From JANXQG01 sp963719885 (GTDB taxonomy: Bacteria > Planctomycetota > Planctomycetia > Pirellulales > Thermoguttaceae): DNA of 64,000 nt. Positions 40,804-49,024 of the stretch are shown piece by piece. Under the pieces are notes generated by a model. It had not been told where the DNA came from, did no database searches, and saw nothing but the letters and a program-made list of their open reading frames with translations. Location: assembly GCA_963719885.1 (NCBI GenBank), contig CAVRDP010000007.1, positions 124,001 to 188,000 on the forward strand, written 5' to 3'. The position numbers and the translations under genes were made by a program. Position 1 is the first letter of the stretch, and every line of letters begins with the position of its first letter.

Positions 40804-41071
40804 ACCGCCGCAAGCGAGGCCCCATCCAGCTTGCCTGGATGGTGAATCAGGTTGGGCAGCTAAGCGCAGACGGCTGCCGCAAGCGAGGCCCCATCCAGCT
40901 TGCCTGGATGGTGAATCAGGTTGGGCAGCTGAGCGCAGACGGCTGCCGCAAGCGAGACCCCATCCAGCTTGCCTGGATGGTGAATCAGGTTGGGCAGCTA
41001 AGCGCAGACGGCTGCCGCAAGCGAGACCCCATCCAGCTTGCCTGGATGGTGAATCAGGTTGGGCAGCTAGA
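40804..41071 (-). repeat. REP palindrome array, left (4 units, 69 bp)
   Basis: Four near-identical 69-base units (palindromes begin near 40820, 40889, 40958 and 41027). Each contains the hairpin CCATCCAG-5 nt-CTGGATGG plus a conserved tail (GTGAATCAGGTTGGGCAGCT). The array lies just before the RAYT gene and in inverted orientation to the array behind it, the usual RAYT-REP arrangement. Confidence 0.85.
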
Positions 41072-41081
41072 GAGAACCGCT

Positions 41082-41725
41082 ATGTCCCTCGATCCGCTTT
41101 ATCGTAGCGAGAACCTGCGTCCGGCCTTCCAGCTTCGATATTCTTGGACGGGTTGGCTGAAATCTGCATGGACGGAGATTTCGGATTCGTCAATTCTCGA
41201 TACGGTTGATCCGCTCTGGGAGGAGGACGGCATGCGGCGCCTCGAACACCTCTGGGCCGATGACCATTTGCAAATCACGTTTACGCGCTAAACCCGAAGT
41301 CTCGCCGATACTCCTTGCTGCTCGTGCCAAAGGACGTCTTCAGTACGTGTTGCGCAATGCGGGTCACGGCTTTCCGGGCTTCACGCGAAAGGTCTCCGTG
41401 CGGTCGATTGGCGAGAATACTTCGCAGGATGTAACGGCATACATCGCGTCGCAGGTGGAGAAAGAGGCTTTCGATGATGCGCGCTTTTGCGCGATGTTGG
41501 CACAATTCACGCGGACATTTGCGGATGTTGATCTTGCCGCGCCGACCGAGTCTTCACGTGGACGATATTGGTACAACCTGCACGTCGTTCTCATCTCGAC
41601 GGGTCGCGGCCGGTATCGCGAACCTGCAGAACTTCGTACGCTCTTCGACCACACACTGAAGATCGCCAGCAAGAAGGGTCACGAGATCGCGGCGATCTCT
41701 GTAATGCCGGATCATCTTCATTTGG
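41082..41725 (+). pseudogene. RAYT (REP-associated IS200-like) transposase, 5' part, interrupted
   Basis: ATG 41082 gives MSLDPLYRSENLRPAFQLRY. After a one-base frame change near 41283 it continues ARAKGRLQYVLRNAGHGFPG, SRGRYWYNLHVVLIS, and reaches the HUH-type metal-binding motif AAISVMPDHLHL, where the IS66-type transposon inserts. The 3' part resumes at 47549. Together they form a Y1 (tyrosine, IS200-like) transposase of the kind linked to REP palindromes; REP arrays flank it on both sides. The insertion splits the protein right at the HUH motif, so it is inactive. Confidence 0.75.
41718..41725. repeat. Target-site duplication, transposon A (left)
   Basis: TCATTTGG, repeated exactly at 47549-47556. 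Eight bases is the IS66-family duplication length. Confidence 0.95.
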
Positions 41726-41814
41726 GTAAACGTCAATAAATCGACAGCCTTGCGGCCCGTGGTAGGCTGAATGCGTGGGTACGATTCATCCAGCGACATT
41801 CAGAGGACCAAGCG

Positions 41815-42174
41815 ATGGCGAAGGCCAGGAGTGCAGATCGGCGGCGGTATTGGCGGGAAGTTATTGGGCGTCAGCAGGCGAGTGGGGAGAGCATTCTGGG
41901 GTTCTGCTCCAGCGAGGGGCTGGCTCCAGCCTCGTTTCATGCCTGGAAACGGCGGCTGCGGCGATCCCGGTGCGGAATCGAACGGGGATCGGCGAACCAG
42001 GCCCTGGTTCCCGTGCAGATCGTCAGTGACCCCAAGGCCGACATGGGAAGGCTGGAAGTCCAGTGGCCCGGCGGCGTCGTGCTGCGGGTTCAAGGCTGTG
42101 ACGCTCAGACGATCGGTGCGGTGGTGGCTGCTCTTTCGGCGGCCCCGGCAACACGAAGGACACGACCATGCTGA
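41815..42174 (+). CDS. tnpA: IS66-family accessory protein TnpA (copy A)
   Basis: 119 residues, starting MAKARSADRRRYWREVIGRQ. It has the helix-turn-helix-like start of IS66 OrfA (SGESILGFCSSEGLAPASFH, AWKRRLRR), 89 bases inside the left end. Its role in IS66 transposition is needed but not well defined. It overlaps tnpB by 7 bases. Confidence 0.9.
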   Translation: MAKARSADRRRYWREVIGRQQASGESILGFCSSEGLAPASFHAWKRRLRRSRCGIERGSANQALVPVQIVSDPKADMGRLEVQWPGGVVLRVQGCDAQTIGAVVAALSAAPATRRTRPC

Positions 42175-42542
42175 CATTGCCTTCGTCCCTGCGGGTGTTC
42201 GCCAAGACCGGCGCAACCGATATGCGAAAGTCGTTCGAGGGACTGGTTGGAGTCGTGGAGCGAGAATTGGGCCAGCAGGTAGAGTCGGGCGATCTGTTTC
42301 TCTTTTTCAACCGCCGTGGCGACCGCGTGAAGGTGTTGTGGTTTGCGGGCGACGGCCTCGTCATTTGGTACAAGCGATTGGAAGGCGGAACCTTTGAAGT
42401 ACCGAAGGCTGCGAGGACTGTGTGTGAGGACGGATCGACTTCGCCTGCCGGAATCGAGATGCGAGTGAGCGATCTGACGCTGATCTTGGAAGGCATCGAC
42501 TTGGCGAGTGTGCGGCGTCGTCCGCGATGGCGTCGTGCATGA
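42168..42542 (+). CDS. tnpB: IS66-family accessory protein TnpB (copy A)
   Basis: 124 residues, the usual size of the IS66 Orf2-like family. Motifs GATDMRKSFEGLVGVVE, GDLFLFFNRRGDRVKVLWF and DGLVIWYKRLEGGTFEVP are diagnostic. Required for transposition in IS66 elements. It overlaps tnpA and is 44 bases from tnpC. One base (42215) differs from copy B (CA versus CG). Confidence 0.95.
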   Translation: MLTLPSSLRVFAKTGATDMRKSFEGLVGVVERELGQQVESGDLFLFFNRRGDRVKVLWFAGDGLVIWYKRLEGGTFEVPKAARTVCEDGSTSPAGIEMRVSDLTLILEGIDLASVRRRPRWRRA

Positions 42543-42586
42543 CGCCACCCCGAAAAAAATTTTGATACCGACAGAACCAAATCGCT

Positions 42587-44344
42587 GTGTCCAGCGTATC
42601 ACTGTGCATGGAAGAAGGATGTCCATCTCTTGCCGATCAACTGGCGACCTGCCAGCAACGGATTCGTGATCTGGAGCAGACAACTGCGGATCAGCAGGCC
42701 GTCATCGCCCAGCAGCAGGAGACCATCGCACATCAGGCGACGGTCATGGCGCAGCAACAAGAGATGGCTGCCACATACCAGGAGCAACTGGCGAAGGCCG
42801 CTGAGCAACTGCGATTCTTCAAGCGGGCAATGTTCGGCCAACGCCGCGAGCGGTACGCTCCCTCGCCCGACCAGACGTTGCTCTTCGTGCCCGAAGCCGT
42901 CGAGGGACTGGATACCAAACAGGAGACCACTCAGCCAGACACCAATGCGGACTCGCCGCTGCCTCGGGCCAAGCGAAAGCCACGACGACCGAGGATCGAG
43001 TTCCCGCAGTTCTGGGAACACCGGCAGACCAAGTATCCGTTGCCACCGGAGGAATTGCCTTGCGGTTGCTGTGGGGCCGAGCGGGTAATCATTCACACCC
43101 ACATCACGAAGCGGGCGGAGATCGAAGAGGCAAAGATATATGTGGTCGAAGAGGTGCGGTACACCTACGGTTGTTCCCACTGCCACGACGGCTCGCAGAT
43201 GCAGACCACAGAGAGGCCGCCGCAGGCCGTGGAGAAAAGCCCCTTCGGGCCGAGCATCCTGGCTTCGCTGGTGACCTGGAAGTTCCTGCACCACTTGCCG
43301 GTCTATCGGCAGCAGGAACTGCTGCTGGGTCCACTGAAACGATGGCTGTCGCGGGCACTGCTCTGCGGGCTGTTGAGTCGGACGGCCCAGGCTTTGCGGC
43401 CTTTGGAACGGTTGATCCATCAGCGCGTGCTTGCCAGCATCGTCATCAACGCCGACGAAACGGAGGTGAAGATGCTCAAGCCGGGCAACGGCAAGGCGAT
43501 CACGGGATACCTCAGCGGTTACGCCGGGGATGCTGACCATCGGTTTGTATTCTACGATTTCCGACCCAGCCGCAGTCGCAATGGGCCAAGGGAAGTCTTG
43601 GCCGATTATCGTGGTTATCTTCAAACGGACGGCTACATCGTCTACACTTCGCTCGTGCGCGAGGCGGCAGGTCGCCTTGTGGACGTGGCGTGTTGGGCAC
43701 ACGGTCGGCGGGGCTTCGAGGAAGCGATTCCGGCGACCAGCCACCCGCTGGTCCACGAGGCCATGATCTGGACGCAGCAGCTTTACGACATCGAAGACCG
43801 TGCGAAGGAGATGTCGCCGGAGGATCGCCGCGCATTACGCCAGGCGGAAGCGTTGCCGATCCTGGCGAAGATGAAGGCCCGCTTCGATGAAGTGCGGCCC
43901 ACGTTGCGGCCCACGGCGAAACTGGCCGAGGCGATCGACTACGTGCTGAACCGTTGGGATGCCTTCGTGCGGTATACCAGCGACGGGAACATTCCAATAG
44001 ACAATAATGTGATTGAGCGGCTTCTGCGACCTGTCGCCATCGGTCGCAAGAACTACCTGTTTTTCGGAAGCGAGCACGGCGGCAAGACGGCGGCAACGCT
44101 CTACACCCTGGTGCAAAGTGCCCGGCGAAACTGTGTGGACGTGTGGCCCTATCTGACCGACGTGCTGCGTCGGATTGCAGCCATTGCCCCTGGCGACACC
44201 GCCGCCTTGGAAGCTCTGCTGCCAGATCGCTGGCTGGCCGCTCATCCCGAACATCGCCTGGAACAGCGGGAAGAAGAATCCCGTGAAGCCCAGGCCCGTC
44301 GTCGCCGGAAGCGGGCCGCACGTCGGCTTGCCGCCGCCCAATAG
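42587..44344 (+). CDS. tnpC: IS66-family DDE transposase TnpC (copy A)
   Basis: 585 residues. N-terminal glutamine-rich leucine-zipper segment (residues ~15-75), then a zinc-binding region (CGCCGAER ... YGCSHC), the DDE domain with Asp in IVINADETEVKML, Asp in GYLQTDGYIVYTS and Glu in NNVIERLLRPVAIGRKNYLF, and the C-terminal cap VQSARRNCVDVWPYLTDVLR. Start is GTG 42587 or ATG 42608. Nearly identical to copy B (few residue changes: M/I, N/D and R/C). Intact and probably active. Confidence 0.95.
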   Translation: MSSVSLCMEEGCPSLADQLATCQQRIRDLEQTTADQQAVIAQQQETIAHQATVMAQQQEMAATYQEQLAKAAEQLRFFKRAMFGQRRERYAPSPDQTLLFVPEAVEGLDTKQETTQPDTNADSPLPRAKRKPRRPRIEFPQFWEHRQTKYPLPPEELPCGCCGAERVIIHTHITKRAEIEEAKIYVVEEVRYTYGCSHCHDGSQMQTTERPPQAVEKSPFGPSILASLVTWKFLHHLPVYRQQELLLGPLKRWLSRALLCGLLSRTAQALRPLERLIHQRVLASIVINADETEVKMLKPGNGKAITGYLSGYAGDADHRFVFYDFRPSRSRNGPREVLADYRGYLQTDGYIVYTSLVREAAGRLVDVACWAHGRRGFEEAIPATSHPLVHEAMIWTQQLYDIEDRAKEMSPEDRRALRQAEALPILAKMKARFDEVRPTLRPTAKLAEAIDYVLNRWDAFVRYTSDGNIPIDNNVIERLLRPVAIGRKNYLFFGSEHGGKTAATLYTLVQSARRNCVDVWPYLTDVLRRIAAIAPGDTAALEALLPDRWLAAHPEHRLEQREEESREAQARRRRKRAARRLAAAQ

Positions 44345-44504
44345 GCGGCTTTTCCAGGGACTCTTCCCAGTGTCCGGCGTCCGCGATAAAATCAGGGCGA
44401 GTTGCGTTTGCTCAAGATTCCTACCATTCGGCAGGGTCCATTCGCCATCGTGGTTCGGCGCGAGCATCGCCAGGCCAGTAAAATCTCTCATGGGAGGACA
44501 CGTT

Positions 44505-45504
44505 ATGAGAAACGTCCTGATTGGGTGCATCGTGCTTTTCGCAATGGCGGGGACCGCTTTCAGCGAGCCGAAAGAGCCGCCAAAGAAGGTTGCGGTAGAC
44601 TTGGGCGGTGGGGTGAAGATGGAACTCGTTCTCATCCCGGCGGGCGAGTTCAAGATGGGCAGCGGTGAGTCGGCGGAGGAAACGGCTGCCTTCTTCAAGA
44701 AGAACTACGGCATGGATTTTCTCACGGCGGATTTCTTCAAGGACGAGCATCCGCAGCACCGGGTGCGGATTACCAAGCCATTCTACCTGGGCACATATCA
44801 TGTGACGCGGGGCCAGTTCCGCCAGTTCGTCAAGGATTCGGCTTACAAGACGGACGCGGAGAAGGGCGACAATCCGGGGGCCTATGGATGGGACGCCAAG
44901 AAGAAGACGTTCGATTTCAACAAGGATTATTCGTGGCGGAACGCGGGTTTCGAGCAGACCGACGAGCACCCGGTGGTCAACGTAAGCTGGAACGACGCAG
45001 TGGCCTTCTGCAAATGGCTCAGCAAAAAAGAAGGCAAGACCTACCGACTGCCTACGGAGGCCGAGTGGGAATACGCCTGCCGGGCCGGGACGACAACCCG
45101 CTACTATAGCGGCGACGATCCCGAGACACTGGCTAAGGTGGCGAACGTGGCCAACGCAACGGCCAAGGCGAAGTTCCCGGACTGGAAGGGGACAATCAAG
45201 GCCAGCGACGGCTACGTGTTCACGTCGCCCGTAGGAAAGTTCAAGCCCAACGCCTTCGGGCTCTACGACATGCACGGAAACGCTTGGCAGTGGTGCGCAG
45301 GATTGGTATGGCGCGGACTACTATACGAAGTCGCCAACGGACGATCCAACGGGGCCTTCGGCGGGCTCGTACCGCGTGCTCCGGGGCGGGAGCTGGCTCG
45401 GCGACGCCGGGTACTGCCGTTCGGCGTCCCGCGACTACTTCGGGCCTGGGGGCCGCAACTTCGGCCTGGGCTTCCGTGCCTCCCAAGTTCCGGCGGACAA
45501 GTAA
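44505..45504 (+). CDS. DGR target protein, FGE / C-type-lectin fold (copy A, one-base insertion)
   Basis: ATG 44505 opens a Sec signal peptide (IGCIVLFAMAGTAFS), so the product is exported. The rest is one FGE-sulfatase domain: KMELVLIPAGEFKMGSGES, HPQHRVRITKPFYLGTYHVT, EHPVVNVSWNDAVAFCKWLS, YRLPTEAEWEYACRAGTTTR, GLYDMHGNAWQWC. An extra A at 45299 (GCGCAGGA versus GCGCGGA in copy B) breaks the frame just before the variable region; without it the product is 332 residues ending SQVPADK. The C-terminal ~41 residues are the VR and form the exposed ligand face of this fold in known DGR proteins. The FGE fold is a recognised DGR target type (as in Treponema TvpA). The ligand is unknown. Confidence 0.9.
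45364..45484 (+). other. DGR variable repeat (VR), copy A
   Basis: 121 bases aligned without gaps to TR 47144-47264. 22 of 30 template adenines are replaced (for example AAC to TAC, CTC, GGC, TCC, GAC, TTC; AGG to GGG; GAG to GGG), and none of the other 91 positions changes. Both repeats end CTGGGCTTCCGTGCCTCCC before diverging, marking the initiation-of-mutagenic-homing side. Confidence 0.97.
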
Positions 45505-45678
45505 GGAGAGCGAGCGAAGCCGGTGCGCAGTCCGAGCGTAGGCCCGAAGCGCAGCCGGGCCGTAGCCGGGCAAGCACAGGCGGAGTGAGTGAACCGTGCA
45601 GAACAAGGTGTTCCTCGGTCCAGGGCGAAGCCCTGGCGAAGTTTGGTCGGCGTATTGTTCACCTGAGCAAAGTGCGAA

Positions 45679-46152
45679 ATGCAGTTTAAGTTATTTACGA
45701 TCCCGGCGACGGGGGATACGGGAGCGGAGGAGGAATTGAACCGGTTCCTGCGGTCCAATCGCGCCGTCTCCGTGCAGAAGGAGTTGGTCGAGAACGGCGA
45801 CACGCCCTGCTGGTGCTTCTGCGTGGAGTATTTATTGAGCGGCCCATTACCGGAGGGAAAAGCGGGGGGCCGCGCACGTGTGGACTACAAAGAGATCCTC
45901 TCGGCGGACAATTTTGGGGTGTTCGTCCGCTTGCGGGAGGCCCGCAAGGAGTTGGCTGCGAAGGAAGCGATCCCGGTATACGCCGTCTGCACCAACGAAC
46001 ACCTGGCCGAGATGGCCAAGAACCGCGCCGCCACGATAGCCGAATTGAAGACGATCAACGGGTTTGGGGACGCCAAGGCCGAAAAGTACGGGGAGGCTTT
46101 CCTCGCGGTGGTCCGAGTAGGGATTGGGCACAAAGATGAAACGGGCGGGTGA
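45679..46152 (+). CDS. HRDC-domain DGR accessory protein (copy A, intact)
   Basis: 157 residues starting MQFKLFTIPATGDTGAEEEL. The N-terminal half (RFLRSNRAVSVQKELVENGD, CWCFCVEYLL) is followed by an HRDC domain: LREARKELAAKEAIPVYAVC, TNEHLAEMAKNRAATIAELK, INGFGDAKAEKYGEAFLAVV. HRDC domains bind nucleic acid (RecQ, RNase D), and HRDC proteins are known in DGRs that lack Avd, where they probably help the reverse transcriptase. The stop overlaps the RT start by 17 bases. Copy B of this gene is frameshifted; this one is whole. Confidence 0.88.
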   Translation: MQFKLFTIPATGDTGAEEELNRFLRSNRAVSVQKELVENGDTPCWCFCVEYLLSGPLPEGKAGGRARVDYKEILSADNFGVFVRLREARKELAAKEAIPVYAVCTNEHLAEMAKNRAATIAELKTINGFGDAKAEKYGEAFLAVVRVGIGHKDETGG

Positions 46153-47159
46153 GCTTATCGAACGCATCGCCAATGCCGACAACCTGCGGCTGGCGTTTTG
46201 GAAAGCCTCCCGAGGCAAGCGGGCGAAGGCGGAGGTCCTTCGCTTTCGTGCCGATCTGGATGCGCGGCTGCGTATCCTGCGCAAGAAACTGTTCTCCGCC
46301 TCCGTGGCCTGGGCACCCTACCGGACGTTCAAGGTCTACGACCCGAAGGAGCGAATGATCTGCGTCGCCCCCTTCCGCAACCGCGTGGCGCAGCACGCGA
46401 TCATCAACGTCGTGGAGCCTCACTTCGAGTCGTACCAGATCCACGACAGCTACGCCTGCCGAAGAGGCAAGGGGTTGGACGGAGCCATCGCTCGGGCAGC
46501 CTGCTTCTCCCGGCGCAGGAGACTGGTACTTGAAGATGGACGTGCGGAAATACTTCGACAGCATCCATCACGAAGTACTGAAGGGGCTGCTTAGCCGCCG
46601 GTTTAAGGACCCCGTGCTGCTGGCCCTTTTGGACGGCGTCATTAACAGCCACGCGGCGTCGCCGGGCCGGGGCGTACCGATCGGGAACCTCACCAGCCAG
46701 TTCTTTGCCAATCACTACCTGGCCATCCTCGATCATCACCTGAAGGAGACCATGCACTGCCATCGCTACGTGCGTTACATGGACAACTTCGTCGTGTGGG
46801 ACTCGCAGAAACAGCGGCTGCGGCAACTCGGCAACGAGATCGCCCACTTTCTCGGCGGCGCACTCAAGTTGGAGATGAAACCGGTTTGCTTGAACGCATG
46901 TTCTCGCGGGATGACCTTCCTGGGCTACCGCGTGTATCCCGGGCGAGTCCGACTGGCCGCCCGAAGCCGGACCCGCTTCCGCCACAAGATGGCCCAGTAC
47001 CAGGACAACTACATGAGCGGTCGCTGGACGGAGGAGGAAGTTGCCCGGCACGTCGAGCCGCTGTTGGCGTTCGTGAGGCGGGCGGAAAGCATGACGTTCC
47101 GCCACCGCGTCCTTGAAAGCATCGAGGGGTCTTGTCCGAAGGAGGCTCGAACCGCGTGA
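46136..47159 (+). pseudogene. DGR reverse transcriptase, copy A (frameshift and YMDN)
   Basis: From ATG 46136 (MKRAGELIERIANADNLRLA). Compared with intact copy B it has an extra A at 46517 (CGCAGGAG versus CGCGGAG), which splits the frame before the first catalytic motif, and the second Asp of YMDD is Asn (G to A at 46785, YMDN). The other motifs remain: KMDVRKYFDSIHHEV, VPIGNLTSQFFANHYL. The IGNLTSQ block is the DGR-specific form of the usual QGxxxSP motif. Two independent defects suggest an inactive enzyme, unless both are base-calling errors. The last 16 bases, including the stop, lie inside the TR. Confidence 0.88.
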
Positions 47160-47264
47160 ACCGGGGCGGGAGCTGGAACAACGACGCCAGGAACTGCCGT
47201 TCGGCGAACCGCAACAACAACGAGCCTGGGAACCGCAACAACAACCTGGGCTTCCGTGCCTCCC
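47144..47264 (+). ncRNA. DGR template repeat (TR), copy A
   Basis: 121 bases beginning in the last codons of the RT. Read in the target protein's frame it has 13 AAC codons, and 30 adenines in total, the standard design by which adenine mutagenesis gives many amino acids but hardly any stops. It encodes RVNRGGSWNNDARNC, RSANRNNNEPGNRNNNLGFR. Identical to TR B. The transcribed TR RNA is the template for error-prone cDNA synthesis that overwrites the VR. Confidence 0.95.
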
Positions 47265-47350
47265 TAGCTCGACGGAGATTGGAACACGTCCGCCGAACAG
47301 GACAAGGTCCCGCCCCCGACCCGGCCAGTGCCGGATCAGGGCAAAACCGC

Positions 47351-47409
47351 AAGGCCCGGCGGGTCTGGTAGGGTCTCTGGAAAGAGGCTCGAAGGCCCCG
47401 CCGGGCCTT
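47351..47409 (+). terminator. Strong hairpin after TR (copy A)
   Basis: AAGGCCCGGCGGG (47351-47363) pairs perfectly with CCCGCCGGGCCTT (47397-47409), followed by TCTAT. A terminator of the TR transcript or a structural element of the transposon's right end; identical in copy B. Confidence 0.65.
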
Positions 47410-47548
47410 TCTATAGGATTCAACGGGAAATCCTGGGAACCACGCCAACGCGCCGCCAGTCTTGCCCGTCTCGATTATCGTAACTTGCACCGTGGCCCGG
47501 CAGCGGACTTGGGGCTGCGAAAGGCACTGGCGATTCTTTGACGCTTAC

Positions 47549-47556
47549 TCATTTGG
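47549..47556. repeat. Target-site duplication, transposon A (right)
   Basis: TCATTTGG, exact copy of 41718-41725. Confidence 0.95.
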
Positions 47557-47732
47557 CGCTTCGAGGGAATATTGAAAGCTCGCCGCTGGAGATCGCGCTT
47601 GGATTCCAGAATAATTTGGCCTTTGTGATGGGCCAGGTGCCTATTTGGCAGGAAGGCTTTTACACCGGCACCTTTAGCGAATATGATATGGGTGCAATCC
47701 GCCGTAGCGCGGCCCAAGCCAAGGCAACCTGA
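47549..47732 (+). pseudogene. RAYT transposase, 3' part
   Basis: Continues the gene broken at 41725: after the duplicated TCATTTGG the frame reads HLALRGNIESSPLEIALGFQ, NNLAFVMGQVPIWQEGFYTG, TFSEYDMGAIRRSAAQ and ends at 47730-47732. The Y1-transposase C-terminus (FGFQ-NNLAF and YTGTFSEYDMGAIR) is clear. Its stop codon lies at the start of the first REP unit behind it. Confidence 0.8.
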
Positions 47733-48000
47733 TTCACCATCCAGGCAAGCTGGATGGGGTCTTGGCGTGAATGGCCTTAGACTTTAGCCCGCCAACCTGA
47801 TTCACCATCCAGGCAAGCTGGATGGGGTCTTGGCGTGAATGGCCTTAGACTTTAGCCCGCCAACCTGATTCACCATCCAGGCAAGCTGGATGGGGTCTTG
47901 GCGTGAATGGCCTTAGACTTTAGCCCGTCAACCTGATTCACCATCCAGGCAAGCTGGATGGGGTCTTGGCGTGAATGGCCTTAGACTTTAGCCCGCCAAC
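47728..48000 (+). repeat. REP palindrome array, right (4 units, 68 bp)
   Basis: Units begin at 47728, 47796, 47864 and 47932, each with the CCATCCAG-5 nt-CTGGATGG hairpin and the tail GGTCTTGGCGTGAATGGCC. The array is cut at 48000 by the ISKra4 element and resumes, in phase, at 55583. Confidence 0.9.
47993..48000. repeat. ISKra4 target-site duplication (left)
   Basis: CCGCCAAC, repeated at 55583-55590 on the other side of the ISKra4 element. Confidence 0.8.
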
Positions 48001-48021
48001 GGCAGCAACTCGCAGGCCGCT

Positions 48022-48740
48022 TTATGCAGCCGTAGCATGCTGTGCATCTTTGCCATATAGACGCGACTGTTCTGTCGTAACACGGTAGGTGATGAACTGA
48101 TCCCAGAGGTCGTTGAGGTAGATGGCTCGCAGCGAGAGGATTGCTTGAGCCCCTTCCAACTCCCAACGCATCCCGGCGCGCTCCATGCGGTCCTTCACCA
48201 GGTGCTTGCAGGCGCCTTCCGCCACGCCACTGGCAATCGGGTAGCCTGCCGCCAAGTATTCGTCATCGCGCATGTGTTCCTGGTTGTTTTCATAGTACGT
48301 AATCGCGGACTCCACGGTGGTCTTGTTCGCCCCCTTCAGCTTGTAGGCCTTCACCAAGGGACGGAGGTTGCGCAGCACGTAACCGACCTTGCCTTGCAGC
48401 AGCATGCGCAGATGATGCGTCACGAATTCTCCCGCCTCCGCACTCTCCTCCGCATACAGGCAATGGGCCACCTCCCAGAGCCGTTTCAACGCGTGGAACA
48501 GGTCCAGAATCCATATGGCCTCGGGAAACCATTCTGCCGCCAACTTCCACAACTGGCGTTCCCCATCCATGACACAGATGCACGGCTTCTTGTTTGCCGG
48601 GTCCCGCCGACAACACTCCATAAGAATCTCGAAGAACAACATCGGTGCGGCGGCCAACACCTCCCCTTCCTTAAACCGGGTCATCTCTGCCCACACATGC
48701 TTGTGTTGCGGTTCGGGCCGCTCCCGGGCACGCTTTCGCC
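48022..48740 (-). pseudogene. ISKra4 transposase, C-terminal part
   Basis: Continues from 54561 across transposon B: RRKRARERPEPQHKHVWAEM, then KPCICVMDGERQLWKLAAEW, IWILDLFHALKRLWEVAHCL and PIASGVAEGACKHLVKDRME with RAGMRWELEGAQAILSLRAI. The DGERQLW, DLFHALKRLW and GVAEGACKHLVKDRM blocks are the ISKra4 DDE core. Only the insertion breaks it. Confidence 0.85.
48733..48740. repeat. Target-site duplication, transposon B (left)
   Basis: CTTTCGCC, repeated exactly at 54561-54568; different from the duplication of copy A. Confidence 0.95.
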
Positions 48741-48879
48741 GTAAGCGTCAAAGAATCGCCAGTGCCTTTCGCAGCCCCAAGTCCGCTGCCGGGCCACGGT
48801 GCAAGTTACGATAATCGAGACGGGCAAGACTGGCGGCGCGTTGGCGTGGTTCCCAGGATTTCCCGTTGAATCCTATAGA

Positions 48880-48938
48880 AAGGCCCGGCGGGGCCTTCGA
48901 GCCTCTTTCCAGAGACCCTACCAGACCCGCCGGGCCTT
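48880..48938 (-). terminator. Strong hairpin after TR (copy B)
   Basis: Arms AAGGCCCGGCGGG (48880-48892) and CCCGCCGGGCCTT (48926-48938); same element as 47351-47409. Confidence 0.65.
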
Positions 48939-49024
48939 GCGGTTTTGCCCTGATCCGGCACTGGCCGGGTCGGGGGCGGGACCTTGTCCTGTTCGGCGGA
49001 CGTGTTCCAATCTCCGTCGAGCTA

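Larger units (their letters stand above)
41726..47548 (+). mobile_element. IS66-family transposon carrying a diversity-generating retroelement, copy A
   Basis: 5823 bp. Left end GTAAACGTCAATAAATCG and right end (reverse complement) GTAAGCGTCAAAGAATCG match at 16 of the first 20 bases, typical IS66 termini. Flanked by the perfect 8-base duplication TCATTTGG. Gene order: tnpA, tnpB, tnpC, FGE-fold target protein with VR, HRDC accessory, DGR reverse transcriptase, TR, hairpin, right end. There is no good right terminus directly after tnpC, so the retroelement is part of the transposing unit. The second copy (48741-54560) with other target duplications proves that transposase and retroelement move together. 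Confidence 0.95.

Noticed and set aside
40804..41071. REP arrays as CRISPR arrays
   Set aside because: Units repeat over their full 68-69 bases without variable spacers and are dominated by one palindrome; no cas gene is near.
44391..44411. Possible IS66 right terminus directly after tnpC (GAGTTGCGTTTGCTC)
   Set aside because: It matches the left end poorly, has no duplication of TCATTTGG beside it, and both copies of the element extend to the much better terminus after the TR.
45541..45561. GGCCCG-9 nt-CGGGCC as the DGR target hairpin downstream of the VR
   Set aside because: The stem is only 6 bases, the loop is 9, and it lies 56 bases beyond the VR, unlike the short-loop hairpins described next to VRs; kept only as a weak possibility.
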